Positions 41,691-54,324 of a stretch of 64,000 nt of DNA are shown here, piece after piece. The DNA is taken from the NCBI GenBank assembly GCA_009667805.1, contig CM019064.1, positions 268,379,662 to 268,443,661 on the forward strand, written 5' to 3'. Every line of letters begins with the position of its first letter. Position 1 is the stretch's first letter. The notes under the pieces were generated by a model. That model made no database searches, was not told where the DNA came from, and was given only the letters and a program-made list of their open reading frames with translations. This DNA comes from Leptobrachium leishanense (taxonomy: Eukaryota > Chordata > Amphibia > Anura > Megophryidae). The position numbers were made by a program, and so were the translations under genes.

Positions 41691-43375
41691 GTAAGGAGGA
41701 TTTTATAACAAAACGGATACTGTAAAAAAAGCATACAAAAATGCAAATTATAAATTTATAGAAACACAGTATAAATCGAGTATTATGTTTTGACACATGC
41801 TCCAATTTTCTTTCTAATAGCAGACATGTTTGTGCAGATTTATATCACTGTAAGCAAATACTGAGCAATCTATATGTTACGATATATTCTAGTTCTTTAT
41901 TCTACGGTACCTATAAACACCCTATGAGACTTGATGTTCCGTCATCCATATTATAAAACCTAACATGAGTTTGTGTCAGTGGTTTACAGAATTAGCCTAA
42001 AATGTGTCATCTAACTTCCAGTTTGGGATTTCACCAAATCAAGATTACAAGCTTAATAACATCTTTAAAAAGTATAACAGTGTGATTTATATTTCATAGA
42101 CCCACATAAAAAAAAACAGGATGCAGATTCCTAGAGACTTGATGTGTCATAACATTAATTAAATATTACTCTAGTAAACCAGGTTGATTAAAAAGGCATA
42201 AAAAAATTCAGCCAAAATATTACACTGGGGGAAGTTAGGGTTTTATTCACTAATAAATTTGCAATCCTGAAGAGATGATTAATTGCAGAGACTGCAAAAT
42301 ACATTGGCTACACCTGGTCTACCATTTTTAACTATTAATATTGCACCACAACAAGTAATTCTGGCAGTGAATACCAAAAATAACCTCTATGATAATTATA
42401 CCCAATTTGGGGCTTGAGTTAATTTTCCTGATCGCCGCAATCAGCAGTTGTTTCATTAGCAATTCAGTAGTGAAGGTTTGGCTGAATTAAATTAAGGTTT
42501 TTTTTTTATTCTCATTAAAAATTCAGCTCAATTATTAGCACTCATGGCTATAATTGTTTTTTTTAAAAAATTTGGTTTCAGCTAATTCAATCAATATGTA
42601 TCTGTAAACCAAATTCTGATAACCTATCAAGTGCTTAAATGTGTTGATAAATGGATTGTCAGGTGAGGAAACTGGGAAAATCACATTGAATACCCTCAAT
42701 TTTAACATTAATATTGATTTATCAATACAAACCTAATCCTAACCCTAAAAATAACCCTAACGCTATATGTCCTGAACATCAGGGGTTATGTTTAAAGGGA
42801 CAGGGGTATTTTTAAGGTTACTAAAAGTGAATAATTAGACTAAATTTTAATTATTAAAGACATTTTTTCAGGCTTCTTACCGGCATGAGTTTTATCAATA
42901 AGGGGCTATGTATCAGTAGTTGGTTGAATATGGTACCTGTGGTTGAATTTTTTTTTAAAATTCAGTCTGTCAATATTTGGGGAAAATACTTGGTTGAAAT
43001 TCACCGATATTTTTTATATATAGACACTGCTGATAAAATTAAATCAAGCCCTTAGTCTTTACAAAGTTTTCATCTATTTAAAGTTTATTGATATTACTAA
43101 ATTGAAACAAAATTTTGATCCCTCCATTCTGCTCCACTGGTATTCAACTGAGGCTAAGTTAGGAACATCTGCTCTTTGAGGTTACAGTTGTTGTTACTAT
43201 GTAGATTATACTTTATTGTATTATTAATATGTATTAATGTTGAGCAATAACATCCACAGGGCTGGTTTCAAAGAAAGAAAACACAAAACATGGTTTCATG
43301 TATATTTAGAATGATACAGTAAGTATCATAAGTTTGATCTGCAAACATAGAGATAAAATGACATCATGAATCAAT
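41691..43375. other. AT-rich sequence without recognised genes
   Basis: No domain, TIR or LTR borders were recognised. A few CCTAACCCTAAAAATAACCC words at 42735-42755 recall telomere repeats but are too few and irregular to be an interstitial telomere. The region appears single-copy within the window. Confidence 0.5.
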
Positions 43376-45160
43376 GTAACGATTGATGTCCACGGGGGGG
43401 TGAAGGTATGAGCGCCGGGATGCAGTGACTGGAGTAGACAACTGGATGAGGTTCCGATATGAGGTTTATTATACATTTAAGAGAAAGATAAGGTTTGAAC
43501 AACGGCAAATGAGGGTACCGGAGTAGGAGGAGGGGGTGAGACATTAAAAGGGCTGACGGAGGGAAGAGGCAGGGAGGAGAAACGAAGGCCACGGTAAACT
43601 AGAGACAGGAGCACTGACACTGAGGGAAACACTAGGAGACTTACCAGGAGGAACAAGACAACAGACACAGGTATGACAGGAAAAGGGTTGGCATCAGGAG
43701 ATGTCGGGCCATGTAGACAGGAAGGGTGGGAAGGTGGGATCACAGTCAGTAGCAGGGCTCTGGAGACTTGTGTAGGAGAGCACTTGAGACTTGAGTAGCA
43801 GGACACTGGAAGCTTAAGAAGCAGGGCATAGGAAACTTGAGAAGCAGGGCACAGGAGGCTTGAGAAGCAGGGCAGTGGAAGCTTGAGAAGCAGGGCACAG
43901 GAAACTTGAGAAGTAGGGTGCAGGAAGCGTGAGAAGCAGGGTGCAGGAAGCTTGAGAAGCAGGGCACAGTAAGCTTGAGAAGCAGGGAACTAGAAACTTG
44001 AGAAGAAGGGAACTAGAACCTTGAGGATAAGGACACTGGAGGCTTGAGAAGCAGGGCACTGGAAACTTGAGAAGAAGGTCTCAAGATGCTTGAGAAGCAG
44101 GGCATGGAAGGCTTGAGAAGCAGGGCAGTGGAGGCTTGAGAAGCAGGGCAGCGGAGGCTTGAGAAGCAGGGCATGGGAGGTTTTAGAAGCAGGACACGGG
44201 AGGCTTGAGAAGCAGGGTACTGGAAACTTGAGAAGCAGAGCATGGAAAGCATGAGAAGCAGGCTTTTTGCTTCCTCACAGGAGAGCAGGGCACTAAACAA
44301 TTCATAAGTATTGTGGAAAGGGTGTGTCTCCCTTAAGTAGGGGAACCCAGGGCTCATTAGAGACACAGGTATTACAGGAAAAGGGTTGGCATCAGGAGAT
44401 GCTGGGCAATGTAGACAGAAAGGGTAGGAAGGTGGAATCACGGTGAGTAGCAGGGCTCTGGAGACTTGTGTAGCAGAGCACTGGTAACTTGAGTAGCAGG
44501 GCAGTGGAAACTTAAGAAGCAGGGTATAGGAAACTTGAGAAGCAGGGCAGAGGAGGCTTGAGAAGCAGGGCACAGGAAATTTGAGAAGCAGGAAGCTTGA
44601 GAAGCAGGGCACAGGAAGCTTGAGAAGAAGGGCACTATAACCTTGGGGATAAGGGCACTGGAGGCCTGAGAAGAAGGGCACTGGAGGCTTGAGAAGAAGG
44701 GCACTAGAACCTTGGGGATAAGGGCACTAGAACCTTGGGGATAAGGGCACTGGAGGCCTGAGAAGAAGGGCACTGGAGGCTTGAGAAGAAAGGCACTGGA
44801 GGCTTGAGAAGCAGGGCAGTGGAAACTTGAGAAGAGGGGCCCTAGAGGCTTGAGATGCAGGGCACGGAAGGCTTGAGAAGCAGGGCAGTGGAGGCTTGAG
44901 AAGCAGGGCAGTGGATGCTTGAGAAGCAGGGCACTGGAAACTTGAGAAGCAGAGCATGGGAGGCTTGAGAAGCAGGCTTTTTGCTTCCTCACAGGAGAGC
45001 AGGGCACTAAACAATGCCGAAGTATTGTGGAAAGAGTGTGTCTCCTTTAAGTAGGGGAACCCAGGGCTTATTGGGGGAAGCACCTGTGATGCCTGCAGGA
45101 AAGTTAAAAAGAAGCAGAGACATCAGGATGGGGCAGTGTGCGTGTGCTGTGACTGTCATT
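43376..45160 (-). mobile_element. LTR-like repeat containing a 23-bp minisatellite
   Basis: The minus strand shows LTR-like features: AATAAACCTC near 43465, a GGAGACACAC stretch and a TGTAAC/GTGACTGTCA pair near the outer borders. No exact target duplication could be set, so type and borders are uncertain. The interior contains the array at 43790-44990 and a duplication of about 0.7 kb in which GGAAAAGGGTTGGCATCAGG occurs at about 43679 and 44378. Confidence 0.5.
43790..44990 (-). repeat. 23-bp minisatellite in two blocks
   Basis: Units such as CTTGAGAAGCAGGGCACTGG plus three bases repeat every 23 bp, in blocks 43790-44265 and 44500-44975. Each block is followed by the same unique segment (TTTTTGCTTCCTCACAGGAG). 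As 23 is not divisible by three, a 23-residue peptide repeat with CFSS and PASQAS words runs in all minus frames. These frames are artefacts. Confidence 0.92.
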
Positions 45161-45981
45161 GAAACAAGAAATCATTGTTACCTTCATTCAATAACTTCCC
45201 TATATTCAATGACAACGATTGCTTGCTTTTCAGTTGACATCCGCTCTCTAAATTCTGCTTTAAAGTTCTCAACCAAAACTCTATTTTGTGCGCATTGAAT
45301 TTCATAAAAGCTTGTCTGGAGTCAGCCAGCCACATATTTGCTATTATTACATACAAAGTTTTTGTAAAACCAAAAGAAAAAAAAATGAATTCCTGACATG
45401 ATAAAAGATCAGCAGAAGTCACCTGCAGAAAGCCATATGAAAGCAATTATGTGTGAAAAACAATTTGAAAATGATTTCCTGTGCGATGCCTCTAAGTGCA
45501 TGTATCTGACACAAGCATCTGCCACACTCTAAATATGAACGGCTTATGGCCGTTAAATTACAGAAATTGTTCTGTGTTTTAAATTTACTTTTTCTTACAT
45601 CAGATAAACTTTTCAGATGTGCAGTAAATATCTCTGGATGGTTTGGCTTAACAAGTAATAGAAAAATAAAATAATGTGGTTTAGCTAGCAGCTACTGTGT
45701 TCCGGGGTTATTTGGTTTAATATTATTGTAAAAATAAAAGATCTATATTGCCAGCAAACGACGAGCTTAGTTTTCTCTTGTGATAAGAAAACCATAAATT
45801 AGAATTATGGGTTTTTTCCTTTTTTTTTATTACAATATTTGCTTTCTCTCAAAGACGGAAACAGACTGAAATCAAAAGGGTTTGATCAAATCAAAAAAAA
45901 ATTGGGTTGTTTTGTACAATAAAAAGGGCAGTAAATAAATTAATATTTTTTAGCATTAAATGGACACTGATTACAAAAATA
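45161..45981. other. No gene; possibly unique sequence
   Basis: No repeat border or domain was seen. The composition is AT-rich with long runs free of simple repeats. It ends at the TA target of the next Tc1-like element. Confidence 0.5.
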
Positions 45982-47626
45982 CAGTCAGGTCCAGTAATAT
46001 TGGGACAGCGACACAATTCTAACATCTTTGGCTCTATACACCACCACAATGGAGTTGGAATGAAACAAACACAATGTGCTTTAACTGCAGACTGTCAGCT
46101 TTAATTTGAGGGTATGTACATCCAACTCAGGTGAACAGCATAGGACTTACAGCAGTTTGCAGATGTGCCTCTCACTTGTTAAGGGACCAAAGGTAATGGG
46201 ACAGAATAATAATCATAAATCAAACTTTCCCTTCTTAATACTTGGTTGCAAATCCTTTGCAGTCAATCACAGCCTGAAGTCTGAAACGCATAGACATCAC
46301 CAGACACTGGATTCCATCCCTGGTGATGCTCTGCCAGGCCTCTACTACAACTGTCTTCAGTTCCTGCTTGTTCTTGGGGCATTTTCCCTTCAGTTTTATC
46401 TTCAGCAAGTGAAATGCATGCTCAATGGGATTCAGGTCAGGTGATTGACTTGGCCATTGCATAACATTCCACTTCTGTCCCTTCAAAAACTCTTTGGTTG
46501 CTTTTGCAGTATGCTTTGGGTCATTGTCCATCTGCACTGTGAAGCGCCGTCCAATGAGTTCTGCAGCATTTGGCTGAATGTGAGCAGATAATATTGCCCG
46601 AAACACTTCAGAATTCATCCTGCTGCTTTTGTCAGCAGTCACATCATCAATAAATACAAGAGAACTAGTTCCATTGGCAGCCATACATGCCCATGCCATG
46701 ACACTACCACCACCATGCTTCACTGATAAGGTGGTATGCTTAGGATCATGAGCAGTTCCTTTCCTTCTCCATACTCTTCTCTTCCCATCACTCTGGTACA
46801 AGTTGATCTTGGTCTCATCTGTCCATAGAATCTTGTTCCAGAACTGTGAAGGCTTTGTTAGGTGTCGTTTGGCAAACTCTAATCTGGCCTTCCTGTTTTT
46901 GAGGCTCACCAATGGTTTACATCTTGTGGTGAACCCTCTGTATTCACTCTGGTGAAGTCTTCTCTTGATTGTTGACTTTGACACACATACACCTACCTCC
47001 TGGAGAGTGTTCTTGATCTGGCCAACTGTTGTGAAGGGTGTTTTCTTCACCAGGGAAAGAATTCTTCGGTCATCCACCACAGTTGTTTTCTGTGGTCTCC
47101 CGGGTCTTTTGGTGTTGCTGAGCTCACCAGTGCATTACTTATTTTTGAGAATGTTCCGAACCTTTTTTTTGCCACGCCTAATGTTGCTATCTCTCTGATG
47201 GGTGTGTTTTGTTTCTTCAGCCTAATGATGGCTTGCTTCACTGATAGTGACAGCTCTTTGGATCTCATCTTGAGAGTTGACAGCAACAGATTCCAAATGC
47301 AAATAGCACACTTGAAATGAACTCTGGGCCTTTTATCTGCACATTGTAATTGGGGTAATTAGGGAATATCACACACCTGGCCTTGGAACAGCTGAGAAGC
47401 CAATTGTCCCATTACCTTTGGTCCCTTAACAAGTAGGAGGCACATCTGCAAACTGCTGTAAGTCCTACACCGTTCACCTGAGTTGGATGTACATACCCTC
47501 AAATTAAAGCTGACAGTCTGCAGTTAAAGCACATTGTATCTGTTTCATTCCACCTCCATTGTGGTGGTGTATAGAGCCAAAGATGTTAGTATTGTGTCGA
47601 TGTCCCAATATTTCTGGACCTGACTG
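45982..47626 (-). mobile_element. Tc1-like transposon, family B, copy 2
   Basis: 1645 bp with TIRs CAGTCAGGTCCAGTAATATT and the inverse ...TTCTGGACCTGACTG; TA flanks at 45980-45981 and 47627-47628. It is the same family as 37148-39335 but without an inserted LTR. The TIR region extends for roughly 200 bp, with the CCACCACAATGGAG word present at both ends. The transposase reads on the minus strand and is broken. Confidence 0.95.
46235..47268 (-). pseudogene. Tc1-like transposase, family B, N-terminus broken
   Basis: The ATG at 47268 opens MRSKELSLSVKQAI, then QNTPIREIA. A net 1-bp loss in an A-rich stretch near 47170 shifts the frame, and a TAA follows near 47145. From 47080 to 46235 the frame is open for 281 codons: the second half of the DNA-binding region, then ILWTDETK, VQMDNDPKHTAK and [11 protein letters not shown], ending KGFATKY. 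The catalytic residues are all present, but the protein would lack its first DNA-binding helix. Confidence 0.93.
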
Positions 47627-47628
47627 TA

Positions 47629-48389
47629 GTTTAAAAATTAGCATATCATTGATTGTGCTAGTTTGCATGAGCTTACTGTATGTTGAGCTCCCTATACTTA
47701 ACATGTGGAGCACAATCAGCAATTAGCATTAGGATAAGAAAGGTATTACCAAGTTATTGCGCTAGTTGCCGCACCAATGTTAACCCAAAAGCTGGTGCTA
47801 ACTGCTTCCACTTTTGCAGAATCAGTTAGCACCGCCTGAAACTCCCCCAATAAATCAGATACTCACCTCTCATCCTGCGGCAAGAACGGTGGCCTGATCC
47901 GCTGCTTCTTGCCGCCGGGAGCAGAGTGAGACTTGTGATAAATAGTTCCCAGTCTCTTTCCCCCGATCACTCTGCGGTTCTGCGAGTGTCAGGAACCACA
48001 CGTTCTAACCCCTGGCAACCCCTTTAAACCTTGCACGCTTGCTTAATACAGATACCTGTGGACTTGTCTGAAACCTACATTCACTTTAAGAGACCACAGG
48101 TACTTCTCATCTCCTGTTAATGAGGACTCCTTATGAGGAAGTTCCACCCTCCTCTGGACACTTCCTCATTGAAGTCAGAACTCTTCCTGATCCTACCTAT
48201 TACTTATCTGACAACCCTCTGGAATACCCATCATACTACCCTCTGGAATACCCATCTGACAAGTCAACCCCTTTAAGTATTCAGCTCTCTTCCCTCGTGT
48301 GAACTATATCTGGACTCCATACTTACCGGTACCTATAACTGTTGTCCCTCTGAAGTGGACAATGTAGTCCTTCCTCGGATGCCAGTCTC
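47629..48389. other. No gene; LTR-like start near 47987
   Basis: The first part is unassigned. From TGTCAGGAACCACACG at about 47987 the sequence resembles the solo LTRs of this window, with CTTTAAGAGACCACAGG and a repeated CCCTCTGGAATACCCATC. It is cut by the retroviral LTR at 48390 and may continue at 50636 and 56828 after removal of both insertions. No end pair was verified. Confidence 0.4.
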
Positions 48390-48892
48390 TGTTCTAATTC
48401 GGTGGAGAAATCAGATATATGCGCGCATAAAGAAATCACACAGACAAGGAATAAGTCTACGTGGCTTCAAAGCCAATGATTCCTCTGACCTTTATTGACA
48501 ATTTACAAGGCTTTTATGCTACTTCGCACGTAACGAAAACAGGCTGTTGCCCAACATTCTATTCGTCATTAATATTGTGAAATTACAGACATTTGTTTAA
48601 TAACAGTTAAAGAAAATAAAACATCAGCTTCTCCGGTTGTCCCCTTAGCCATCAAGGACGTTGTTACAGGACGTTCCAAGATGTTCCAAAACATTCTCTT
48701 CTTGATACTTGGAAAAAGAAACTACATGTGCGTACAAAAACAATCGGCTAAGATAGCGTGTTAAACAATAATATGCATTTGATTCTTAAATCCTGATTAA
48801 CCACTTAAACTACTTAAATGAGCATTTTTCTAGGCCTCTTTCTAAGCCTTTGAATATTATAAAAGCGAATATATACATATTTGTCAACAACA
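48390..48892 (-). mobile_element. 3' LTR of an endogenous retrovirus
   Basis: On the minus strand it starts TGTTGTTGACAAATATG directly after the polypurine run TTTTTAGGGGGA (48905-48894) and ends near GAATTAGAACA. It includes a TATA-like CATAAAAG at 48518-48511 and AATAAA at 48496-48491, spaced as in retroviral LTRs. The env remnant lies just upstream. The 5' LTR, gag and pol are absent, so the provirus is a 3' fragment. Confidence 0.75.
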
Positions 48893-49129
48893 GTCCCCCT
48901 AAAAATGCACATTTCCCAAGTGTACCCCTGGAGACGAGCCGTGCCTTTATCTGTTCCCCTAATAGTCTCGCCAGCAATCCCAAATCTTCGCCGGAGGTTG
49001 AGACGAGATACTCCTATTGAATAAAACCCCTTTGTATTCCGGGCTTCGGAGCATGGTCGAGACTGGTGGGTCAAGAATCGGGCCTCAACTCGTCTTGCAA
49101 TGGGTCACTATCCTTGGCTTAAAGCCAAT

Positions 49130-50620
49130 TCATAGACGGTGTTCTCGAGATAGGGGATGCATGGATTCATAATTCTGTGGTTGACTTGTCACAGGTTGGC
49201 CGGTCTTGTCATACATCTCATTCACATGAACCTCTAGAAATTCTAGAGTAGCATAGGAAGTGCCAATATTCTCCCCAGTGTCCCCACACACTTGACTAAG
49301 CAGAACAGGTGTGGTGGATTTCACAGTTCTTTCGACAACCTTTTTAATGCAGGGTAAAACACAACATCCAATCACCGTCAACAGAACCATCACTACCAGG
49401 ATAACTATCCCTATTTGTGTGAGGATCTTCTGCCAGGCACTCATCCAACTAAAATACTGATCCCAGGGATCAGTAATGCCAGAGTAATTCTTCAGTTCTT
49501 CAGACAGGTCTTCCAATTGTTTAATGGCTTTAGTGACCTTACCGGTGGGGCCTGTGTTATCCAGGATAAAGGTGCAACAGGAGCCACCAGTACCTTTCAG
49601 CATCTTACAGACCCCACCCCTCTCTGCCAGTAGCATATCGAGGGCCATGCGGTTCTGGAAGGTCATCACAGAGGTTGGGCCTAGCTGGTCGGCCAAACCC
49701 TGGAGGGCATCTCGGGTATAGTTAACAAACCTCTGTTGGTTGTAATAGATATAGTTAATCCAACCATTCTTGTTGATGGTTATCACGGGGATTAAAGATT
49801 CAAATCCCTCCTTCACCTGGTCTCTAGCTTTGAACTCATTAGGCACCCCCCTTGGGACTCCTATGACATCAAGGTAGACGTGGGGATCGAAACTGCCAGG
49901 TACAGAATTCGCCTCTCTCCTTTGTCTAGTGAGTCCGGGGGTGTGGGCTGTTGGCAGGTCATCATCAAAGGGCAGGATGTGGAGGAGCATGATGGCTTTA
50001 GCCAGAGCACACTCACCGTCCCACGCACCTACCAAGCGGGAGCGGACACGCATTTCACCGCAGATCCAATAGACATCTCCCAGGGAGATCACCTGGTTTT
50101 GCACCTTCTCCTTCTCCACAGCGCTGTACTGCGCACAATAACCTTCTGTGAAGTTTCCAACTACCCGGCCACCGGTTCCCCAAGAGGAGTGACAGGTGTA
50201 GTTCCCGGGGTAGATGGTGATACTCTCTGAGAGTCTGGGGTTTCGTTTCTGGAGAGGGTATTTGGATTTTCATGCTCTGCAAGCATCGTGATTTAGAGTG
50301 GTGCTGGTAAACAGACTGAGAAAGCATTCCTCGACATCCTCGGTGATATTGAGGGGTACCATACCTAGATGAGGCCTAGCAGTACCACACACATAGCAAT
50401 TGGTTCTGTTGTGGGACTGAGTGCTATATTTCATCCATTCCAACCAAACATTCATATCTGAGTATCCTGTTTCAATGGCCATAGTATCCTCGACCGTGGG
50501 ATCAACGATGGCCACTATACCATTGGGAGAGATCATCATGTGGTGATTAAGGGGTTTGGACTGTTGGTGTGGAGGGACCCAGTAAGGGGCAAGGTACATA
50601 GCTCGCAGGCGGAATTTTCC
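49130..50620 (-). pseudogene. Endogenous retrovirus env, 5' truncated and frameshifted
   Basis: This is an old copy of a retroviral envelope gene. Upstream frames (50599-50270 and 50327-50055) hold part of the surface subunit, including a CYVC (CxxC) motif, but stops and frame changes separate them from the main frame. The main frame (50119-49130, 329 codons) contains the end of the surface subunit, an RQRR cleavage motif, a transmembrane subunit with an LLAERGGVC segment, a Cys...CysCys group, a hydrophobic membrane span (VILVVMVLLTVIG) and a cytoplasmic tail of about 70 residues. The cysteine spacing is nine residues rather than the usual six. The N-terminal part of the gene is missing. It cannot yield a complete Env. 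Confidence 0.85.
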
Positions 50621-51239
50621 CAGGCTGGATTATAAGTGTATCAGACCCCTGGCTATGGACTTTGATTATGATTAGGGATGGGCCGAACTCGCTCGAACCC
50701 GAACAATACCCAAAGTTCGTGTTCGCATGCGAACATAGTATGAATCCAATGCAAGTCAATGGGACTTGAACGTTCGTTTTTTTAGAATGCCCTCCAAGAG
50801 GGCATATATGCAAGATATTTGCCATAAAAGGTGTATGGGGGTTCGGGTAGTGCCTTGGGAGACAGGAAACAAGAACAAAAAGTAAAAAAAAAACATTTTT
50901 AAAGGAACAGTGAGTTTTCCATGAAATAAGGGTTAAAAATAAAAACGAAAAATTTCTTCAAATATCGTGCCTAGGAGGTCCCCATAACCTGACCGGAAAG
51001 TGGCGGATTTTTCGGATGTATAGAAATATGTAAAAACCAAAAAATTACATTTCAAATGACAGTAAATGAATTTCCTTTAATCTATCCATAAACAACTGCT
51101 TGGGGCGGCAGCCTGTATGAAAAGGGGAGACCTTTTAAGACACGGAGAGCAAGTTTAGTGATTTTTTTTTGGCTAAAATATTGTGAAACGTATGCAGGCT
51201 TTGTATGAAAGTAACAATAGGTGCTTTAAAATTGGGCCT

Positions 51240-51700
51240 TTAGAGTCGGCAACAGTGCCGTCACACAGTAACCCCTCTGAGGATATGAATCTGGTACAGG
51301 CGTCAGTGGCAGTGCACCCAAATATTGTGCCTTTGGTGGCAGGCCAGCAAGTGTCATTATACAGTAACCCCTCTGTGGTATTGTGGAAGAGTGCAGGGGT
51401 GGACCAATGCGATCCTATATTAAAAAGATATGAATCTGGTAATATAGGCGTCAGTGCACACAAATATTGTGCCTTTGGTGCCAGGCCAGCAAGTGCCATT
51501 ATACAGTAACCCCTCTGTGGTATTGTGGAAGAGTGCAGGGGTGGACCAATGCGATCCTATATTAAAAAGATATGAATCTGGTAATATAGGCGTCAGTGCA
51601 CACAAATATTGTGCCTTTGGTGCCAGGCTAGCAAGTGCCATTATACAGTAACCCCTCAGTGGTATTGTGGAAGAGTGCAGTGGTGGAGGTTTTGGGAATG
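51240..51700 (+). repeat. Tandem units of about 140 bp in the hAT 2 left end
   Basis: Three units carry GGCGTCAGTG, CCAAATATTGTGCCTTTGG, GTAACCCCTCTGTGG and GGACCAATGCGATCC, with starts near 51300, 51447 and 51588. The last two are nearly identical. The same unit occurs in hAT 1 and near 62580. Confidence 0.9.
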
Positions 51701-51730
51701 TAGAAGAGATCCCCGATCTATTCAGTTACA

Positions 51731-54001
51731 TCAGCATTCAGCATCAGGGGAGTGATAGCTGCTGATCCAGGACTGATTAATTTTTATAAATGTCAGCCGG
51801 TCTACAGAGACAGCCGGTCTCGTTGCCTCCTCAAATGGTGACAGTACAGTGCATGCATCCTTGATCATCAGCCACTGCGGGGGAAAAAAAAAACCAAGTT
51901 GACCTGAACCTGTCCTTGTGCCATACTCACACACGTACTCATTGATGGCCCTCTGCTGCTTGTGCAGACACTGCAGCATTGCTAATGTCGAGTTCCACCT
52001 GGTGAGCATGTCACAGATCAGACGGTTTGTGGGAAGGTGGAGTTCTCTTTGAATTTCTGCCACGCGAACACTTGCTGGGAATGACCATCTGATGTGGCTG
52101 CAGACTTTTCTGGCCTGGCTGAGAAGCTCTGCCAGCCCTGGGTACCTGGTTAGGAAAGGCTGTACCACCAGATTTAGGACATGTGCTAGGCATGGTACAT
52201 GCGTTAACTTACCCAGGCGTAGGGCGGAGAGAAGGTTGCTGCCATTATCACAGACGACCATTCCCAGCTGAAGCTGGCGTGGTGTTAACCATCTCTGCAC
52301 CTGCCCCTGCAGAGCTGACAGAATTTCTGGCCCGGCATGGCTCCTGTCCCCTAAACAAACCAGCTCAAGCACAGTATGGCATCTTTTTGCTTGAGCCATT
52401 GCATAGCCCCTGCCACGCAAAGGTTTAACTGCCACTTCGCCAGAGACAGAGAAGGAGGAGGAGGAGGAAGAGGTGGTGGAGCAGACAGACCTCATACAAG
52501 CAGCTTTCTGGAGGCGTGGTGGATGAGCAAACGCCAGCACAGAGCCCCGTCCTGGATTCCTCCCAGCTGCAAGCAGAGTTACCCAGTGTGCAGTGAAGGA
52601 AATGTAACGGCCCTGTCCATGCTTGCTGGACCACGTGTCTAAAGTGATATGCACCTTGCTGCTGACTGCCTTTCCCAATGACTCTATAACATTGTCTTCA
52701 ACGTGCTGGTATGGTGCTGGAATGGCCTTCTGTGAAAAGTACTGGCGTTTTGGAACGTGCCACTGTGGTACAGCACATTTGTGTAATTTCACAGAAGGAG
52801 GCAGAGTCCACCAGCCGGAAAGGCAGCAGCTGTAATGCGAGTAATTTTGCCAAGCTGGCATTTAGACGCTGTGCTTGGGGATGGTGGGGACTATATTTTT
52901 TCTTATGCTGCAGCAGCTGGGGCAACAAAATCTGAGTGCCTAAATCTGCAGCTGGTGATGGGATGCTGTCACATTCTGAGGGAGGAAATGGTATACCCAT
53001 TACTGTAGCATCATCCCTGTCAGTGGAAGTTGGAGTCAATGACATGGCAGGACATATATTGGGGTAGAGACGGGTAAGGAGGACCTACGCAATGTGTTGC
53101 ACCAACGGGATGTGTGCCAGGTGGTCATATGTCACCTCAAGCACGTGGTACCCAAGCGTCCGATGTCTTTCCCATGCTTGACCCTCTTCTCACATAGCTT
53201 ACAAATAGCAACGCTGCGGTTTGCTGCACATTTCGTGAAGAACTCCCAGACAGGAGAGTACCTGGACGTGTGCTGCGAGACAACGGCGCTCTGCACCTGA
53301 GCAGCTCTGACATCTGATGCTTTGGACTGGCTACGGTTGGTCATAGAGGTACTTGTGCCTTGTTTTTGTTGTGCTTCCTCCTCCTCCTCACTTGACTCCT
53401 TTGTTCGATCAGGCAACCAGGTGGAGTCAGTGACCTCATCATCGTCATCACCCCCTATCTCCTCGTCACTGGAGACAACCTGGCAGTATGCTGCAGCTGC
53501 TGGGGCAACATGAGTGCCAGGTGTTTGTGTATCCCTGCTGGCACCCCCTCCCTCTAGGCTAATTTTACTCCCTTATTCAACCTCAGAGTTTGAATCAGAG
53601 CACTGGAGTTGCTGCGCATCCTCATGCAGCATGACACTGTCATTGTAGTCAAACAATTCAGCTGACTCCTCCGTGTATGGTGGTGAGGCTATGGCAGGAG
53701 TAGCTGTGGACATGGAGGCTGCATTAGATGCTTTGGCAGCTGAGGTAGACTGTGAACCATTACAAGCCTGGCTGGCAGAGGACTCGGAGGATAAGGATGG
53801 CCTGGTTAGCCAATCCACCAAATCCTCTGTATTTTGCTTCTGCATAATACGGCCAGCACCAGTTAGAAAGGACAAGCGTGCCCCTGCAGAGGATGCACCA
53901 TGTCCACGACAACCAGGGGCACTGCCTTCCGACACAGAGGCTGCTTGCCCTCTTATCTGTGTGTGGGAGCATCTGCCTGTCCTTTTTGGTCTTTCTGACA
54001 T
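51731..54001 (-). pseudogene. BED/hAT transposase, frameshifted and lacking its C-terminus
   Basis: Minus-strand frames in order cover one ZBED-like hAT transposase. 54001-53573 is a Ser/Ala/Glu-rich N-terminus. 53416-53132 is a BED zinc finger (SPVWEFFT, ICKLCEKRV) in which a TGA precedes the expected His residues. 53045-52698 is an intermediate part. 52861-51731 is the RNase-H-like catalytic domain with ITLDTWSS, VVCDNGSNLL, CLAHVLNLVV and MLTRWNST. These motifs carry the acidic residues and the Cys-His pair used by hAT enzymes. The frame loses similarity near SVDRLT, so the C-terminal dimerisation domain is missing. A related intact source would be expected elsewhere in the genome. Confidence 0.88.
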
Positions 54002-54004
54002 GGT

Positions 54005-54324
54005 GAGTGATATATAGATTAAAGATATACAGAACTCTGATTCAACTTTGGTATAAAGATTGGAGATATGCAGAACTCTGATTCAACTCTGGTATAAAGA
54101 TTGGAGATATGCAGAATTCTGCTATAACTCCGCGAGACACCCTGATAGCTGGCAGCAGTGACAAGACACAGATTACAACAATTCCCAGATATCTGCTAGA
54201 AGTGAGACCCCAATAGCTGGCACTGAGAAGACACAGATTACAATTCCCAGAAATTTAATGGAAGTATGTGACACCCCCTGATAGCTGACTGTCAGTGACT
54301 GAGAAGACACAGATTACAATTCAC
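54005..54324. repeat. Tandem repeats of about 75 bp, left block
   Basis: GAGAAGACACAGATTACAATTC, CTGATAGCTGACTGTCAGTG and GAAGTATGTGACACC words recur every 70-80 bp upstream of the transposase. The array is split by the nested hAT and resumes at 56025. Confidence 0.8.

Noticed and set aside
42730..42765. Telomere-like CCTAACCCTAA words
   Set aside because: Too few and irregular for an interstitial telomere array.
43376..45160. Confident LTR call with target duplication
   Set aside because: TG...CA-like ends exist, but the flanking bases do not match, so only an LTR-like label is kept.
53094..54017. Plus-strand frames opposite the hAT transposase
   Set aside because: They are shadows of the minus-strand BED/hAT frames, which carry the recognisable motifs.
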